Assembly: GCF_023276435.1 (NCBI RefSeq)
Contig: NZ_JALLPO010000068.1
Span: 1-36,129, forward strand
Source: Sphaerisporangium perillae
Lineage (GTDB): Bacteria > Actinomycetota > Actinomycetes > Streptosporangiales > Streptosporangiaceae
Direction: 5' to 3'
Length of the DNA stretch: 36,129 bases
The notes below the pieces were generated by a model. That model had not been told where the DNA came from. It searched no databases and saw nothing but the letters and a program-made list of their open reading frames with translations. Numbering within the stretch: the stretch's first letter is position 1; every line of letters starts with the position of its first letter. Below, in pieces: positions 17,480 to 24,682 of this stretch. Made by a program: the position numbers and the translations under genes.

Positions 17480-19783
17480 TCACAGGTCCTCATGCTCGCC
17501 ATTGGGTTCTGGCGGAGGGCGGCCCGAAAACCTTGAGGTGCGGCCGAGGTAGGTGTAGGTCCAGCGGTCTTTGCCGGTGCGGTTTCGTTGGTAGCGGTCG
17601 GGGTGTCGGTAGCGGTCGCGGTTGTGGAACTGGCAGGCGGGTCCGAGGTTGGCCAGGTCGGTGGGGCCGCCTTGGGCCCAGCCGTCGGCGTGGTCGATCT
17701 GGCACATGGTGGCGGGGAGCGGGCAGCCGTCCACCCAGCAGGTGGCGTATCGGGCGATGACGGCTCGCCGCTGGGCAGGAGTGGCGAGCCGTACCTTTCG
17801 GCCCATGTCCAGCACCTGCCCCTCGGCGTCCATCACGATCCGCACCAAAGTGGAAGTGCGCGCCAGCCGGTGCACATCGCCTACCGGCAGCAGCTGCCCG
17901 GTGGCGGCCAGCAGCCCGGGAAACCACCGATCAGCCCGACGCCCGCACATGCCACACACATCATCAGCAGCCCTGCCGCCCTCTCCGGCTCGGGTAGGCG
18001 TTCCCGCAGCCCTGCCGCCCTCTCCGGCTCGGGTAGGCGTTCCCGCAGCCCTGCCGCCCTCTCCGGCTCGGGTAGGCGTTCCCGCAGTCCCGCCGCCCTC
18101 TCCGGCTCCGGTAAGCGCTCCCGCAGGCTCGGCGCATGCCGCGGATTCGGTGGATCCGGCGGGGCCGGCGGGTCCAGTACGTCCGCCGGCTTCGGTCGGC
18201 TCGGTGCCTGTGCCGGGTTCGGTGAGTGCGTTACGTCTGCCTGGTTGGGAGATCTCCGTCGTGCTGCCTCCGAACTGCGAACTGTTCGGCCGCGAGGTGG
18301 ATTGTGCGTTTGATTTGCCTGGTTGGGTCGGTGAGGTTTGTGTGTCTAGTGTGTCTACTCGGGTGGGTGCGTTCGGTCTGCCTGGTTGGGTCGGTGAGGT
18401 GGGTGTTTCGGGTTGGGTAGGTCCGGTACGTCTGCCGGGTTTGGTCGGCTCGGTGCGGCTGGCGGGTCTGGTCCGCGGACCGGGATCGGTGGGCGCCTCG
18501 GATGTGAGGTCATCGGGTAGAGAGGCGGCGTTGACCAGGACCAGCAGCTCAGTGGTGATCTTCTTCTCCAGCAGAGCGATCAACGCATCGGCGTTGCGTA
18601 CCCGCAGTGGACGGTCATCACCCTCAGCCCGGGGCCTGGCGTAGGCGTCCAGCAGTGTCCTCAACCGCGCGGCGGCCTCACGCGGCAGCCGAAACTCCCC
18701 CTCCACCCCACCCGTAGCGGTCGGCCGCACGATGAGAAACCGCGCCGCGTAGTCGGCGTCCGCCTCCTGTGTCACACCGTCAGGGCAGAGCACCTCCCGC
18801 AGGTAGCGGCCCGCCCTGATGACCTCCACCGGGCTCGCCTCATCGGCCAAACCCACCAGGATCGTCTCGGCCAGCTCCGCCTGCTCGTCGGTCAACGACG
18901 CGGTGGCGCCGCAGATCGCCGACACCATCCCCTCCGACAGCGTCCCGGAGGCGAACCGATCTCGGACCGTCGGCAGCCGGGCCAACTCCACCGTCAAACC
19001 GACCAGACGACCCGCTCCTGCCATGCTCATCCCGCACGCCGACCGCAACCAGGTCTTCGTCGAGGCATGCCCATAGCCCTTGACCTCACCGGCCGCGTGC
19101 ACCCGCCCTACCCGCGCCGCGATCGCCGACGTCAACCGATCACGCGCGGAGACCAGATCTCCCACCTCGGCCATACAGATCGCCGCCGAATCCGGCACCG
19201 CCGCCATCGCCAACTCCTCGGCGGCCTGCCGCACACACCTCACCAACACCCACGACACCCGACCAGCCGCCCCCACTGAGCCGGCGTTGCCGGTATCGGT
19301 GGTCGCGCCATTGCCGGGAAGCGTGCCATCAGCGGCAACCGCTCCACCACTGGAACCCGCTCCACCACTGGGAACCGTGCCATTAGGGGCAACCGCTCCA
19401 ACGCTGGGAAGTGTGCCATTACCGGCAACCGCACCATTACCGGCAACCGCACCATTACCGGCGACCGTGCCACTACCGGCGACCGTGCCATCTATGGGAA
19501 CCGCGTCGTGGCCGGGAACCGGATTGCCATCGGCCTCCGCGCTGTCACGCGGATCCCGCGTATGAGAACCCCTTACATGCGGATGCGGCTCGTGCGGAAT
19601 CGGATCACGGGGATCGGAGGAATGGGCGTAATCCGGCGGATCGATGTCGCGGGCGGCCGAACCGTCGCCGGAACACCCTGAGGAACGCGCGACGATCGCC
19701 GCCCACCAGTCCCGGCCGAGCACATCCCGAGCCGGTGGCCGTGACCGGCTGAACATCGAAGTGTCGGCCACGTCCGCCCCCAT
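17480..19783 (-). CDS. DUF222/13E12-type HNH endonuclease-domain protein with repeat insertions
   Basis: This 767-residue protein belongs to the large actinobacterial 13E12-repeat (DUF222) family. DUF222 spans about 170-430 (ELAMAAVPDSAAICMAEVGD onward). The C-terminal HNH domain has CWVDGCPLPATMCQIDHADG, with His698, Asn712 and His720 as the H-N-H residues, plus DLANLGPACQFHNR. The family occurs in multicopy groups and may be nuclease remnants of group II intron- or mobile-element origin; cellular role is unknown. Two tandem-repeat arrays interrupt it: ten 6-residue units at 99-158 and four 13-residue units before the HNH domain. A Thr/Pro-rich stretch lies between. These make it far longer than the usual ~450 residues. 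ATG 19783 has GGAGGA immediately upstream (1-nt spacing), so MFSRSRPP at 19759 is an alternative start. Confidence 0.85.
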   Translation of the reverse strand: MGADVADTSMFSRSRPPARDVLGRDWWAAIVARSSGCSGDGSAARDIDPPDYAHSSDPRDPIPHEPHPHVRGSHTRDPRDSAEADGNPVPGHDAVPIDGTVAGSGTVAGNGAVAGNGAVAGNGTLPSVGAVAPNGTVPSGGAGSSGGAVAADGTLPGNGATTDTGNAGSVGAAGRVSWVLVRCVRQAAEELAMAAVPDSAAICMAEVGDLVSARDRLTSAIAARVGRVHAAGEVKGYGHASTKTWLRSACGMSMAGAGRLVGLTVELARLPTVRDRFASGTLSEGMVSAICGATASLTDEQAELAETILVGLADEASPVEVIRAGRYLREVLCPDGVTQEADADYAARFLIVRPTATGGVEGEFRLPREAAARLRTLLDAYARPRAEGDDRPLRVRNADALIALLEKKITTELLVLVNAASLPDDLTSEAPTDPGPRTRPASRTEPTKPGRRTGPTQPETPTSPTQPGRPNAPTRVDTLDTQTSPTQPGKSNAQSTSRPNSSQFGGSTTEISQPGRRNALTEPGTGTEPTEAGGRTGPAGPAGSTESAACAEPAGALTGAGEGGGTAGTPTRAGEGGRAAGTPTRAGEGGRAAGTPTRAGEGGRAADDVCGMCGRRADRWFPGLLAATGQLLPVGDVHRLARTSTLVRIVMDAEGQVLDMGRKVRLATPAQRRAVIARYATCWVDGCPLPATMCQIDHADGWAQGGPTDLANLGPACQFHNRDRYRHPDRYQRNRTGKDRWTYTYLGRTSRFSGRPPPEPNGEHEDL
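17971..18126. repeat. 39-bp in-frame tandem repeat, four copies
   Basis: Units lie at 17971-18009, 18010-18048, 18049-18087 and 18088-18126. The first three are identical and the fourth differs at a few positions. Each encodes 13 residues, read on the minus strand as a permutation of AGEGGRAAGTPTR, inside the HNH-domain protein. Identity this high implies recent expansion. Confidence 0.9.
19310..19489. repeat. 18-bp in-frame tandem repeat, ten units
   Basis: Ten 6-residue units at residues 99-158 of the HNH-domain protein follow G[TA][VL]xxN, for example GTVAGN, GAVAGN, GAVAGN, GTLPSV, GAVAPN. The DNA period is exactly 18 bp. The middle units are nearly identical and the outer ones have diverged. 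Confidence 0.85.
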
Positions 19784-20134
19784 TCCTCCAGCAATTCGAA
19801 AGCCTGTACGAATGATTTCACGTGGCCCGCGTTGATCGCAATCCGAATTTCGTCAGCAATAAATGCCCGGAATGAGGAAAGAGATCCCATTGTCGCGAGC
19901 ATGTTAATAGTCGAAAATTGGCGATATCCGGCGAAGGTGACTTATACTGCGCTCGATCCTGGCGGTGGCGGTGATGATGTACACGCGACGCGAGCGTGCC
20001 CGCCATGTGCACTGGCGTGAGGCTTCTACGTGTTCCCGCCGGCGGTAAGCAGCCCGTATGTTGCGACCGGTTCGACGCTCGTGCCGGGCTGATCCTCGCC
20101 CCGGCGTCCCTTCACCGGCCGGAGGCGCCCACGT
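19784..20134. other. Intergenic region, lower GC than surroundings
   Basis: About 350 bp separate the HNH-domain gene start from the end of the next gene. The part from 19790 to 19950 is unusually AT-rich for this genome. A minus-strand frame from ATG 19890 reads MGSLSSFRAFIADEIRIAIN and continues for ~20 plausible residues before overlapping the HNH gene in another frame. It has no ribosome-binding site and looks like a remnant. Confidence 0.4.
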
Positions 20135-20797
20135 TCATGGCCGGGGCATGCCGTACCAGCGCCATGAGGTGAGGCGTGGATGCCCAGGCAGTTCCGTGCG
20201 GCCGGTGGCCCACAGCAGGGTGGGCCAGGGCTCGGTGTCACGCGGGGCGTCCGGGAACAGGCGGGCGAGCACGCGCGAGCAGAGATCGGCGGGCGGAGTC
20301 CAGGTGAGGCCGAGCCCTTCGGTGAGGTCGTAGGTGTGCACGAGGGTCTCCACGATGCCCATCGCGGCGAAGCCCTCAGGGTCCGACATGCCGAAGACGT
20401 GGTGAGAACGCACCTGAGACGGCGTCGTCCGCGCCATGGCGACCAGGAGCGCGCCGCTGGCCTCCAGCACCTGCAACAGCCCGGTGGGCCCTGCCGCGCG
20501 GTCCGCGTGGATGGCGTTCGCCGGGCCGCCGGGTCTCCGGCTTTCCCACACGAAGGGCACGTTGCCGTCCAGAGGCGGGGTCCGAGGCCCGAGCTGGGCG
20601 GCGTACGCGAACAGGTCATCGCTGAGATGCTCGACGGTCTCCCAGCAGTCCCACTCCAGCGAGCCGGCCTTACGCTCCCAGGCAGCCGCGGGCGCCTCTC
20701 GAAGGACGGCCACGGAGAGTTGCACGGCGAGGTCGAGATCGTCCGCCGTGACCGGTGACGGGGATGATTCGGTTCCGGCTGAATCTGATCCTGACAT
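20135..20797 (-). CDS. Maleylpyruvate isomerase/DinB-fold protein (mycothiol-dependent family)
   Basis: This 220-residue protein has the four-helix DinB-like fold of the mycothiol-dependent maleylpyruvate isomerase family, here with the TIGR03083-style pattern. The likely metal ligands are His in TVEHLSDDLFAYA and a Glu-x3-His pair in ETLVHTYDLTEGL. Family members use mycothiol as thiol cofactor for isomerisation or transfer reactions, but most, including this one, have no assigned substrate. ATG 20797 (MSGSDSAGTESS) is chosen because homology begins soon after. No Shine-Dalgarno is visible, so the mRNA may be leaderless, or a TTG at 20875 may be used. It lies 61 bp downstream of a second gene of the same superfamily, suggesting an operon or tandem paralogues. 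Confidence 0.78.
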   Translation of the reverse strand: MSGSDSAGTESSPSPVTADDLDLAVQLSVAVLREAPAAAWERKAGSLEWDCWETVEHLSDDLFAYAAQLGPRTPPLDGNVPFVWESRRPGGPANAIHADRAAGPTGLLQVLEASGALLVAMARTTPSQVRSHHVFGMSDPEGFAAMGIVETLVHTYDLTEGLGLTWTPPADLCSRVLARLFPDAPRDTEPWPTLLWATGRTELPGHPRLTSWRWYGMPRP

Positions 20798-20858
20798 GGG
20801 AGGACCGTACCGCGAGTGATGAAAGCCCTTCGCGTAGGCGGAGGTCACGCCGGGTGAG

Positions 20859-21695
20859 TCATCGGACGATCGCAAGGAGGGTGGTCGCGGCCGAGGTCAG
20901 GCCGCGGTCGCCGTGCATGCTCGAGCGTCGGCGTGCCTCCTCGACGGTGATTCCCCGGCTGGCCAGACGCCAGAGCACATCCTGATCCATCGTGACCCGC
21001 GCGACGGAATCGCCGGCCGCGTCGCCCGAAGCCACGTGCCATCGGTCGGCGCGTCGTGTGGCGAGCCAGACACCCCCCGCTGGACCGGTGACCTCGAATC
21101 GCATGCTCGTATCCTCCGGGTGGATCTCGGCCCGCAGAGCGTGGGGCAGCGCGCGCAGGAAGGTGTCGATGACGGGGCCCAGCAGATCGGGGTCATCGGC
21201 GCCCGGGCGGGAGACGGCATCGCGTATCTGCTGCTGGTGAACCCAGAACTCCGTGTATTCGCGGGCGATGTCGAGCCACGCGGGACTCGGAAGGTCGGTG
21301 GCGGCCCAGGAGACATTCAGGCCCGCGGGGGTGTCCAGGCTATGGACCGACCACATGGCGTCGAGCTTGGGGCCCAGGTGGGCCAGCAGATCGATCATCA
21401 CCTGCGGGCTGCATTGACGGGTCGCCCGGACGAACTCCTCATTGACCCGGGCCAGATAGGCGGGCAACGTCTCATCCTCGGCGAAAACGGCGCCGTCGTA
21501 CCCGTCTCGGCCTCCTGAGAGCCGGCGTAGGTAGTCGTCGAGAACGTGTCCGACGACGTCATGAACATCCCAGCCCGGACAGACCGTCGGCCGGGCCCAA
21601 TCCTGCGGATCCAGTGATCCGAGCAGGTCGAGCAGGGCGCGACGTTCACGTGGGAACAGAGGCCGGGTGTCGACCGCCGGACCGAAGATCGTCAT
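20859..21695 (-). CDS. Maleylpyruvate isomerase family mycothiol-dependent enzyme
   Basis: This 278-residue protein has the two-domain MDMPI layout. The N-terminal DinB-like bundle has LDPQDWARPTVCPGWDVHDV and GHVLDDYLRR (metal His), then Glu-x3-His in EYTEFWVHQQQ, matching the zinc triad of the family. An alpha/beta C-terminal domain follows from about 190 (MRFEVTGPAGGVW). The activity is likely mycothiol-dependent; the substrate is unknown. ATG 21695 is chosen because the domain begins directly afterwards (MTIFGPAVDTRPLFPRERRA). No strong ribosome-binding site is visible. Upstream sequence in this frame is low-quality and overlaps the methyltransferase remnant on the other strand, so longer starts are rejected. 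Confidence 0.85.
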   Translation of the reverse strand: MTIFGPAVDTRPLFPRERRALLDLLGSLDPQDWARPTVCPGWDVHDVVGHVLDDYLRRLSGGRDGYDGAVFAEDETLPAYLARVNEEFVRATRQCSPQVMIDLLAHLGPKLDAMWSVHSLDTPAGLNVSWAATDLPSPAWLDIAREYTEFWVHQQQIRDAVSRPGADDPDLLGPVIDTFLRALPHALRAEIHPEDTSMRFEVTGPAGGVWLATRRADRWHVASGDAAGDSVARVTMDQDVLWRLASRGITVEEARRRSSMHGDRGLTSAATTLLAIVR

Positions 21696-21816
21696 GCCGC
21701 GACAGTAAACCGCCTCGGCCCGACACATGGCCACAGGTTTTCGGCGAACGACACCGGAACCCGCCGAGGCCCTTGAGGATAAGGACCCTCCCGTCGCACA
21801 GGTAAGGGAAGTGGCC

Positions 21817-22034
21817 ATGCAGGATGACGTCCACCGATACAACAAGGAGCGTTGGGAGGCGCTTGCCGAGGTGAATGCCCTGTTCACGCGCCCGATGCTC
21901 GAACTGGACGTGGAGTCGGCTCTGGAATTGGCCGGTACCACCTGATGTGCGCCAACCCGTTCTTCTCCGGGCTCACCCATGACTCCTGGAACGGGGAAGG
22001 CCATACGCTGAAGCACGTTCGGCCCCTCCGATGA
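21817..22034 (+). pseudogene. Remnant of a class I SAM-dependent methyltransferase
   Basis: ATG 21817 begins MQDDVHRYNKERWEALAEVN, then ALFTRPMLELDVESALEL. This is the N-terminus of a common actinobacterial methyltransferase family, in which HRYNxERWEALxxxxALFTRP precedes the SAM-binding domain. It stops at TGA 21943-21945 after 42 residues, before any glycine-rich SAM motif. A second short frame starts at ATG 21945, overlapping the stop, and reads MCANPFFSGLTHDSWNGEGH then TLKHVRPLR to 22034. I cannot place it; it may be the gene's altered 3' end or another fragment. Together they look like a gene that lost its catalytic middle. Confidence 0.6.
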
Positions 22035-22049
22035 TCCCTCGGCCGCGTT

Positions 22050-22928
22050 TCAGGTGTTCGACAGCACGCCGACGAGCTTGACGGCGAACGGCTCGGCGTG
22101 CGAGCCGAAGCCGCCGTGGTCGCCGGGGAACACCACCGGCTCGACTTTCAGCTCTTCGGCCAGGGCGAGGGTGGCCCGGTGCGGTGGCTCGCCTTCCGAC
22201 GCGCCGCCCACCGCCGGCATCACCCGGACCCCGGACGAGGAGAGCGCGGCGACGTCGAGGACGTGCCCGGCGAACGGCGGCACCTCGTAGCCGATGAAGA
22301 ACTCCATGTTCTTCCCCATGCGCGCCATCATCGCCATCATCTCCGGGTCCGGTTCCGGCATGTGCTGCCCCTGGTCGGAGGGAGCGTCGTCGCCGTCCTC
22401 CTCCGCCGGCTCGCCGCCGGTCATCTCCATCGCGGTGGTGAAGACCTGCATCGCGGTCCCGGCGCCCTCCTTGAGGAAGGCGTCCGCCACGTCCTGGATG
22501 ACGGCGCGCCAGTGGTCGCGGTCGGGCAGCAGGTCGAACACGGGCGGCTCGTGGGCGACCAGGGTGCGCACCTGTTCGGGGTGCCGGACGGCCAGTTCCA
22601 GGCCGATCATGGCGCCGGAGCTGTTGCCGAAGACATAGGCGGGAGCCTCGCCCGTGACGCCCACGGCCGACAGCACCAGGTGCGCGTCGTCGGCGTGGAC
22701 CGCGATGCTCTGGTGCTCCGGCGGCCCGTCCAGTGGGCTGCGCGAGTTGCCGCGCCGGTCGTAGGTCACCACGGTGTACCGGTCGGCGAGCCGCTGGGCC
22801 AGGCCCGCGTACCCGGCGGCGTCGTAGATCCCGCCGCAGATCAGCAGCAGGACGGGGCCTGAGCCGCGGACCTCGTAGTACAGGGTCGCGCCGGGCGCCT
22901 TCAGGGTGTTGGTCTTCGTGGGTTCCAT
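22050..22928 (-). CDS. Alpha/beta hydrolase
   Basis: This 292-residue protein of the alpha/beta hydrolase fold starts with the strand LYYEVRGSGPVLLLICGG (oxyanion region CGG), then VVTYDRRGNSRSPL. The nucleophile elbow GNSSG places Ser104 as catalytic. A C-terminal His271 in FPGDHGGFG fits the triad base. A ~30-residue acidic insertion (EEDGDDAPSDQG) lies in the cap region. Homologues act on small esters or lactones; the substrate is unknown. ATG 22928 has AAGGAAG 8 nt upstream and is preferred over the earlier ATG 22964. The gene is on the same strand as the DUF998 gene, 370 bp downstream of it and beyond a strong hairpin, so probably separately transcribed. Confidence 0.88.
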   Translation of the reverse strand: MEPTKTNTLKAPGATLYYEVRGSGPVLLLICGGIYDAAGYAGLAQRLADRYTVVTYDRRGNSRSPLDGPPEHQSIAVHADDAHLVLSAVGVTGEAPAYVFGNSSGAMIGLELAVRHPEQVRTLVAHEPPVFDLLPDRDHWRAVIQDVADAFLKEGAGTAMQVFTTAMEMTGGEPAEEDGDDAPSDQGQHMPEPDPEMMAMMARMGKNMEFFIGYEVPPFAGHVLDVAALSSSGVRVMPAVGGASEGEPPHRATLALAEELKVEPVVFPGDHGGFGSHAEPFAVKLVGVLSNT

Positions 22929-23234
22929 GGTCGTTCTTCCTTGAGGCTCGTTGTCCGTGTCCATCTGGCCGGTCTATAAGAGGGTCGGAGCCGCGGCCGC
23001 GTTCTCGACATCTCACCCGGAAACCACACGGCCATGCTGGACCAGCTCGTCGCCTGGAGCACCGCCCTCGCCCCGTCGCGGCCTTCCCTGCGCCCATGAG
23101 GCAGGCGCCCGTCCTCGGACGTATGACGATGGCGCGCTTACCAGTCAGATCGAGGCCGTCCAATCGCTCGCCTGCTCGCCCAGGCCGAGGCCGGGGCCGG
23201 CTCCGACGATGGCGGGTGGGCATGGACGGTGCTA
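22929..23234. other. Intergenic region between hydrolase and DUF998 genes
   Basis: No intact gene is visible. A plus-strand stretch at 23007-23099 reads DISPGNHTAMLDQLVAWSTA then LAPSRP and stops. It resembles the extreme C-terminus of an NADPH-dependent FMN-reductase-like protein, but is too short to name with confidence. The minus-strand promoter of the hydrolase should lie near 22940-22990. Confidence 0.35.
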
Positions 23235-23275
23235 ACAGGCCGGTCCCTCGCGGCGACGCGAGGGGCCCGGCCTGT
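23235..23275. terminator. Strong hairpin terminator after the DUF998 gene
   Basis: ACAGGCCGG and TCCCTCGCG pair with CGCGAGGGG and CCCGGCCTGT around a 4-nt loop GCGA, giving a stem of about 18 bp with one bulge. It follows the stop of the DUF998 gene (minus strand, stop at 23302-23304) by about 27 bp. Confidence 0.75.
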
Positions 23276-23280
23276 AGGGG

Positions 23281-23312
23281 TGTCTCTAGCGAAGGGTGTC
23301 TCTAGCGAAGGG
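23281..23312. repeat. Perfect 16-bp tandem duplication spanning a stop codon
   Basis: TGTCTCTAGCGAAGGG occurs at 23281-23296 and again at 23297-23312 without a mismatch. The second copy contains the TAG stop of the DUF998 gene (CTA on the plus strand at 23302-23304), and the first repeats it just downstream. Confidence 0.95.
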
Positions 23313-23970
23313 CGGCTCGCTTGTCCATTGCCACCACGGCGATCCACGCCATCGCGGTGATCGCGCCGACGGCCAAGGTCAGGGAGCCGGCGCGCCCGCC
23401 CGTCATCGCCCAGCCGTCGCCGAAGGCGAAGATCAGGCCGCTGAGCCGGGAGGCGGTGGCGAAGCCGGGACGGCCGGCGCGGGAGTAGTGGCGGCCGAGG
23501 ACGAAGCAGGCGGCGATGAGCGCGGTGAAGGCGATGGACCCGCAGACCATGTGCATGAGGGCGTGCCAGCTCATCGAGGTCCCCTGGCCGAGCGGGGTGC
23601 CCACGGGGAAGCCGTCGCCCGGGTCCATGACGAAGACTCCCGCGGCGGCCATCGCGACGCCGTTGACCAAGACCAGCCGGGGCGCCCACGTACCGCCCGG
23701 CGTGCCGCGCAGGACGCGGCGCAGGCCGATCGCGCCGGCGATCGTGAGGGCGCCGCTGATGAGGAAGTTGGAGATCTGCAGCCAGCCGAGGTCGCCGGTG
23801 CTCAGCATGCTCAGCGGGTGGCGGAGGAGGTCGAACCCCTCACGGGTGAAGGCCTGCGTCAGGGACACGACCGAGAAGAGGACGGCCGAGCCGGCGGAGC
23901 AGGCGAGCAGGGCGCGCGTCGCGGGGGTGGCGGTGGTGGGGACGACGATGCCGGACTGGACGGCGGTCAT
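23302..23970 (-). CDS. DUF998-family membrane protein
   Basis: This 222-residue protein has about six hydrophobic helices, including LLACSAGSAVLFSVVSL, FLISGALTIAGAIGLRRVL and SIAFTALIAACFVLG. The layout and the phrases REGFDLLRHPLSMLSTGDLG and MSWHALMHMVCGSIAF are typical of DUF998 proteins, which are small integral membrane proteins of unknown function common in actinobacteria. ATG 23970 has AAAGGAAA about 7 nt upstream. The gene is divergent from the DGPF-ECF42 operon; DUF998 proteins are often found beside such operons, so a shared stress role is possible. Its 5' region holds three imperfect direct repeats, and its stop codon lies in a tandem duplication. Confidence 0.87.
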   Translation of the reverse strand: MTAVQSGIVVPTTATPATRALLACSAGSAVLFSVVSLTQAFTREGFDLLRHPLSMLSTGDLGWLQISNFLISGALTIAGAIGLRRVLRGTPGGTWAPRLVLVNGVAMAAAGVFVMDPGDGFPVGTPLGQGTSMSWHALMHMVCGSIAFTALIAACFVLGRHYSRAGRPGFATASRLSGLIFAFGDGWAMTGGRAGSLTLAVGAITAMAWIAVVAMDKRAALR

Positions 23971-23990
23971 GGCTGTTTCCTTTCGGATGT

Positions 23991-24096
23991 GACGGGGGTC
24001 ATCGCCGGGAGCGATCCGCGACGGCCCGACGGGGTTCGTCGCTCGTATCCGATCCGCTCTCAGGTGACGGGGGTCCGTCGCTGGTACTCGATCCGC
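23991..24096. repeat. Three imperfect ~30-bp direct repeats upstream of the DUF998 gene
   Basis: Units are 23991-24019, 24028-24057 and 24066-24096. Each starts GACGGGG, passes through a TCGTCGCTCGTA-like core and ends GATCCGC. The spacing is 37-38 bp, not a multiple of three, so the repeats are unlikely to be coding. They start 20 bp upstream of the DUF998 start codon and could be regulator sites or a duplication. Confidence 0.65.
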
Positions 24097-24200
24097 CGGT
24101 CGGCCCGGCTCGCTGACGCGTCGAACGGGGAGGGCGATATTCGACGGCGTCACGTCATCACACCCCTGGACCACTCCTGTACTGGGAGAACGTGACTTCG

Positions 24201-24234
24201 ATCGCATTCCCTGTCACATCGCATTCCCTGTCAC
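24201..24234. repeat. Perfect 17-bp tandem duplication upstream of the DGPF operon
   Basis: ATCGCATTCCCTGTCAC is present twice with no gap (24201-24217, 24218-24234). It ends 30 bp before the putative ECF42-type -35 element, where an upstream regulator could bind. Confidence 0.9.
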
Positions 24235-24264
24235 ATATGCTCGCGACCTGGGCAGATGGCGCGG

Positions 24265-24290
24265 TGTCGATTCCCGCCACCTCCGATCGA
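24265..24290 (+). promoter_or_regulatory. Putative ECF42-type promoter of the DGPF-sigma operon
   Basis: TGTCGA at 24265-24270 and CGA at 24288-24290 are separated by exactly 17 nt. From memory of the ECF42 literature, the group's target promoters have a conserved TGTCGA -35 element and a CGA-containing -10 element. Transcription would start about 50 nt before the DGPF gene, so the operon would be autoregulated. The match is read by eye. Confidence 0.6.
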
Positions 24291-24344
24291 CGCGTGGCCA
24301 GAGATCGGCGAAGATCGGTCATCCAGCACAAAGGAGATACGGAT

Positions 24345-24674
24345 ATGCGATTCCTCATGACGACCAAGGCCGGCGTCGCAGCCCCGGACGAGCGGGTCCA
24401 CGTCGAGATGGCGGCGTTCGTCGAGGAGATGATGCGGGCAGGGGTGGTGCTGGCGACCGGCGGGCTGGACCCGGCGGGCACCCACATCTCGGCCTCCGGC
24501 GGGGAGATCACCGTCACCGACGGGCCGTTCACCGAGGCGAAGGAGGCGATCGTCAGCTTCGCGCTCGTCGAGGTGCGCTCGAAGGAGGAGGCCATCGAGA
24601 TCTCCCGGCGCTTCTGGAAGATCGTCGGTGACGGCGAGGGCGACATCCAGCAGGTCTACGGTCCGGAGGACTGA
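24345..24674 (+). CDS. DGPF (YCII-related) domain protein
   Basis: This 109-residue protein starts MRFLMTTKAG and carries the family motif DGPF at 59-62 within ITVTDGPFTEAKE, followed by VEVRSKEEAIEISRRFWKI. DGPF proteins are dimeric ferredoxin-like-fold proteins related to YCII; they are almost always encoded next to ECF42 sigma factors, as here. They are thought to act in, or be controlled by, the ECF42 stress circuit, but no enzymatic role is established. ATG 24345 has AAAGGAG 8 nt upstream; the frame opens further upstream to 24192, but that stretch covers promoter repeats. The sigma gene starts 8 bp after its stop, so they are one operon. Confidence 0.92.
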   Translation: MRFLMTTKAGVAAPDERVHVEMAAFVEEMMRAGVVLATGGLDPAGTHISASGGEITVTDGPFTEAKEAIVSFALVEVRSKEEAIEISRRFWKIVGDGEGDIQQVYGPED

Positions 24675-24682
24675 TCGGCCAC

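Noticed and set aside
17971-18126. Regular 39-bp repeats that could suggest a CRISPR array
   Set aside because: The units are directly adjacent with no spacers, are in codon register and encode a 13-residue peptide repeat in an open gene.
19920-19980. Plus-strand promoter-like TTGGCG and TATACT
   Set aside because: The spacer is 19 nt, and no plus-strand gene lies downstream before the minus-strand enzyme genes.
23007-23099. Possible C-terminal fragment of an FMN reductase (DISPGNHTAMLDQLV)
   Set aside because: Only about 30 residues are readable and the resemblance is from memory; too weak to list as a pseudogene.
24192-24344. N-terminal extension of the DGPF protein to GTG/ATG near 24192
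   Set aside because: The region carries a 17-bp tandem repeat and the promoter motif, and the family starts at MRFLMTT with an ideal ribosome-binding site at 24345.
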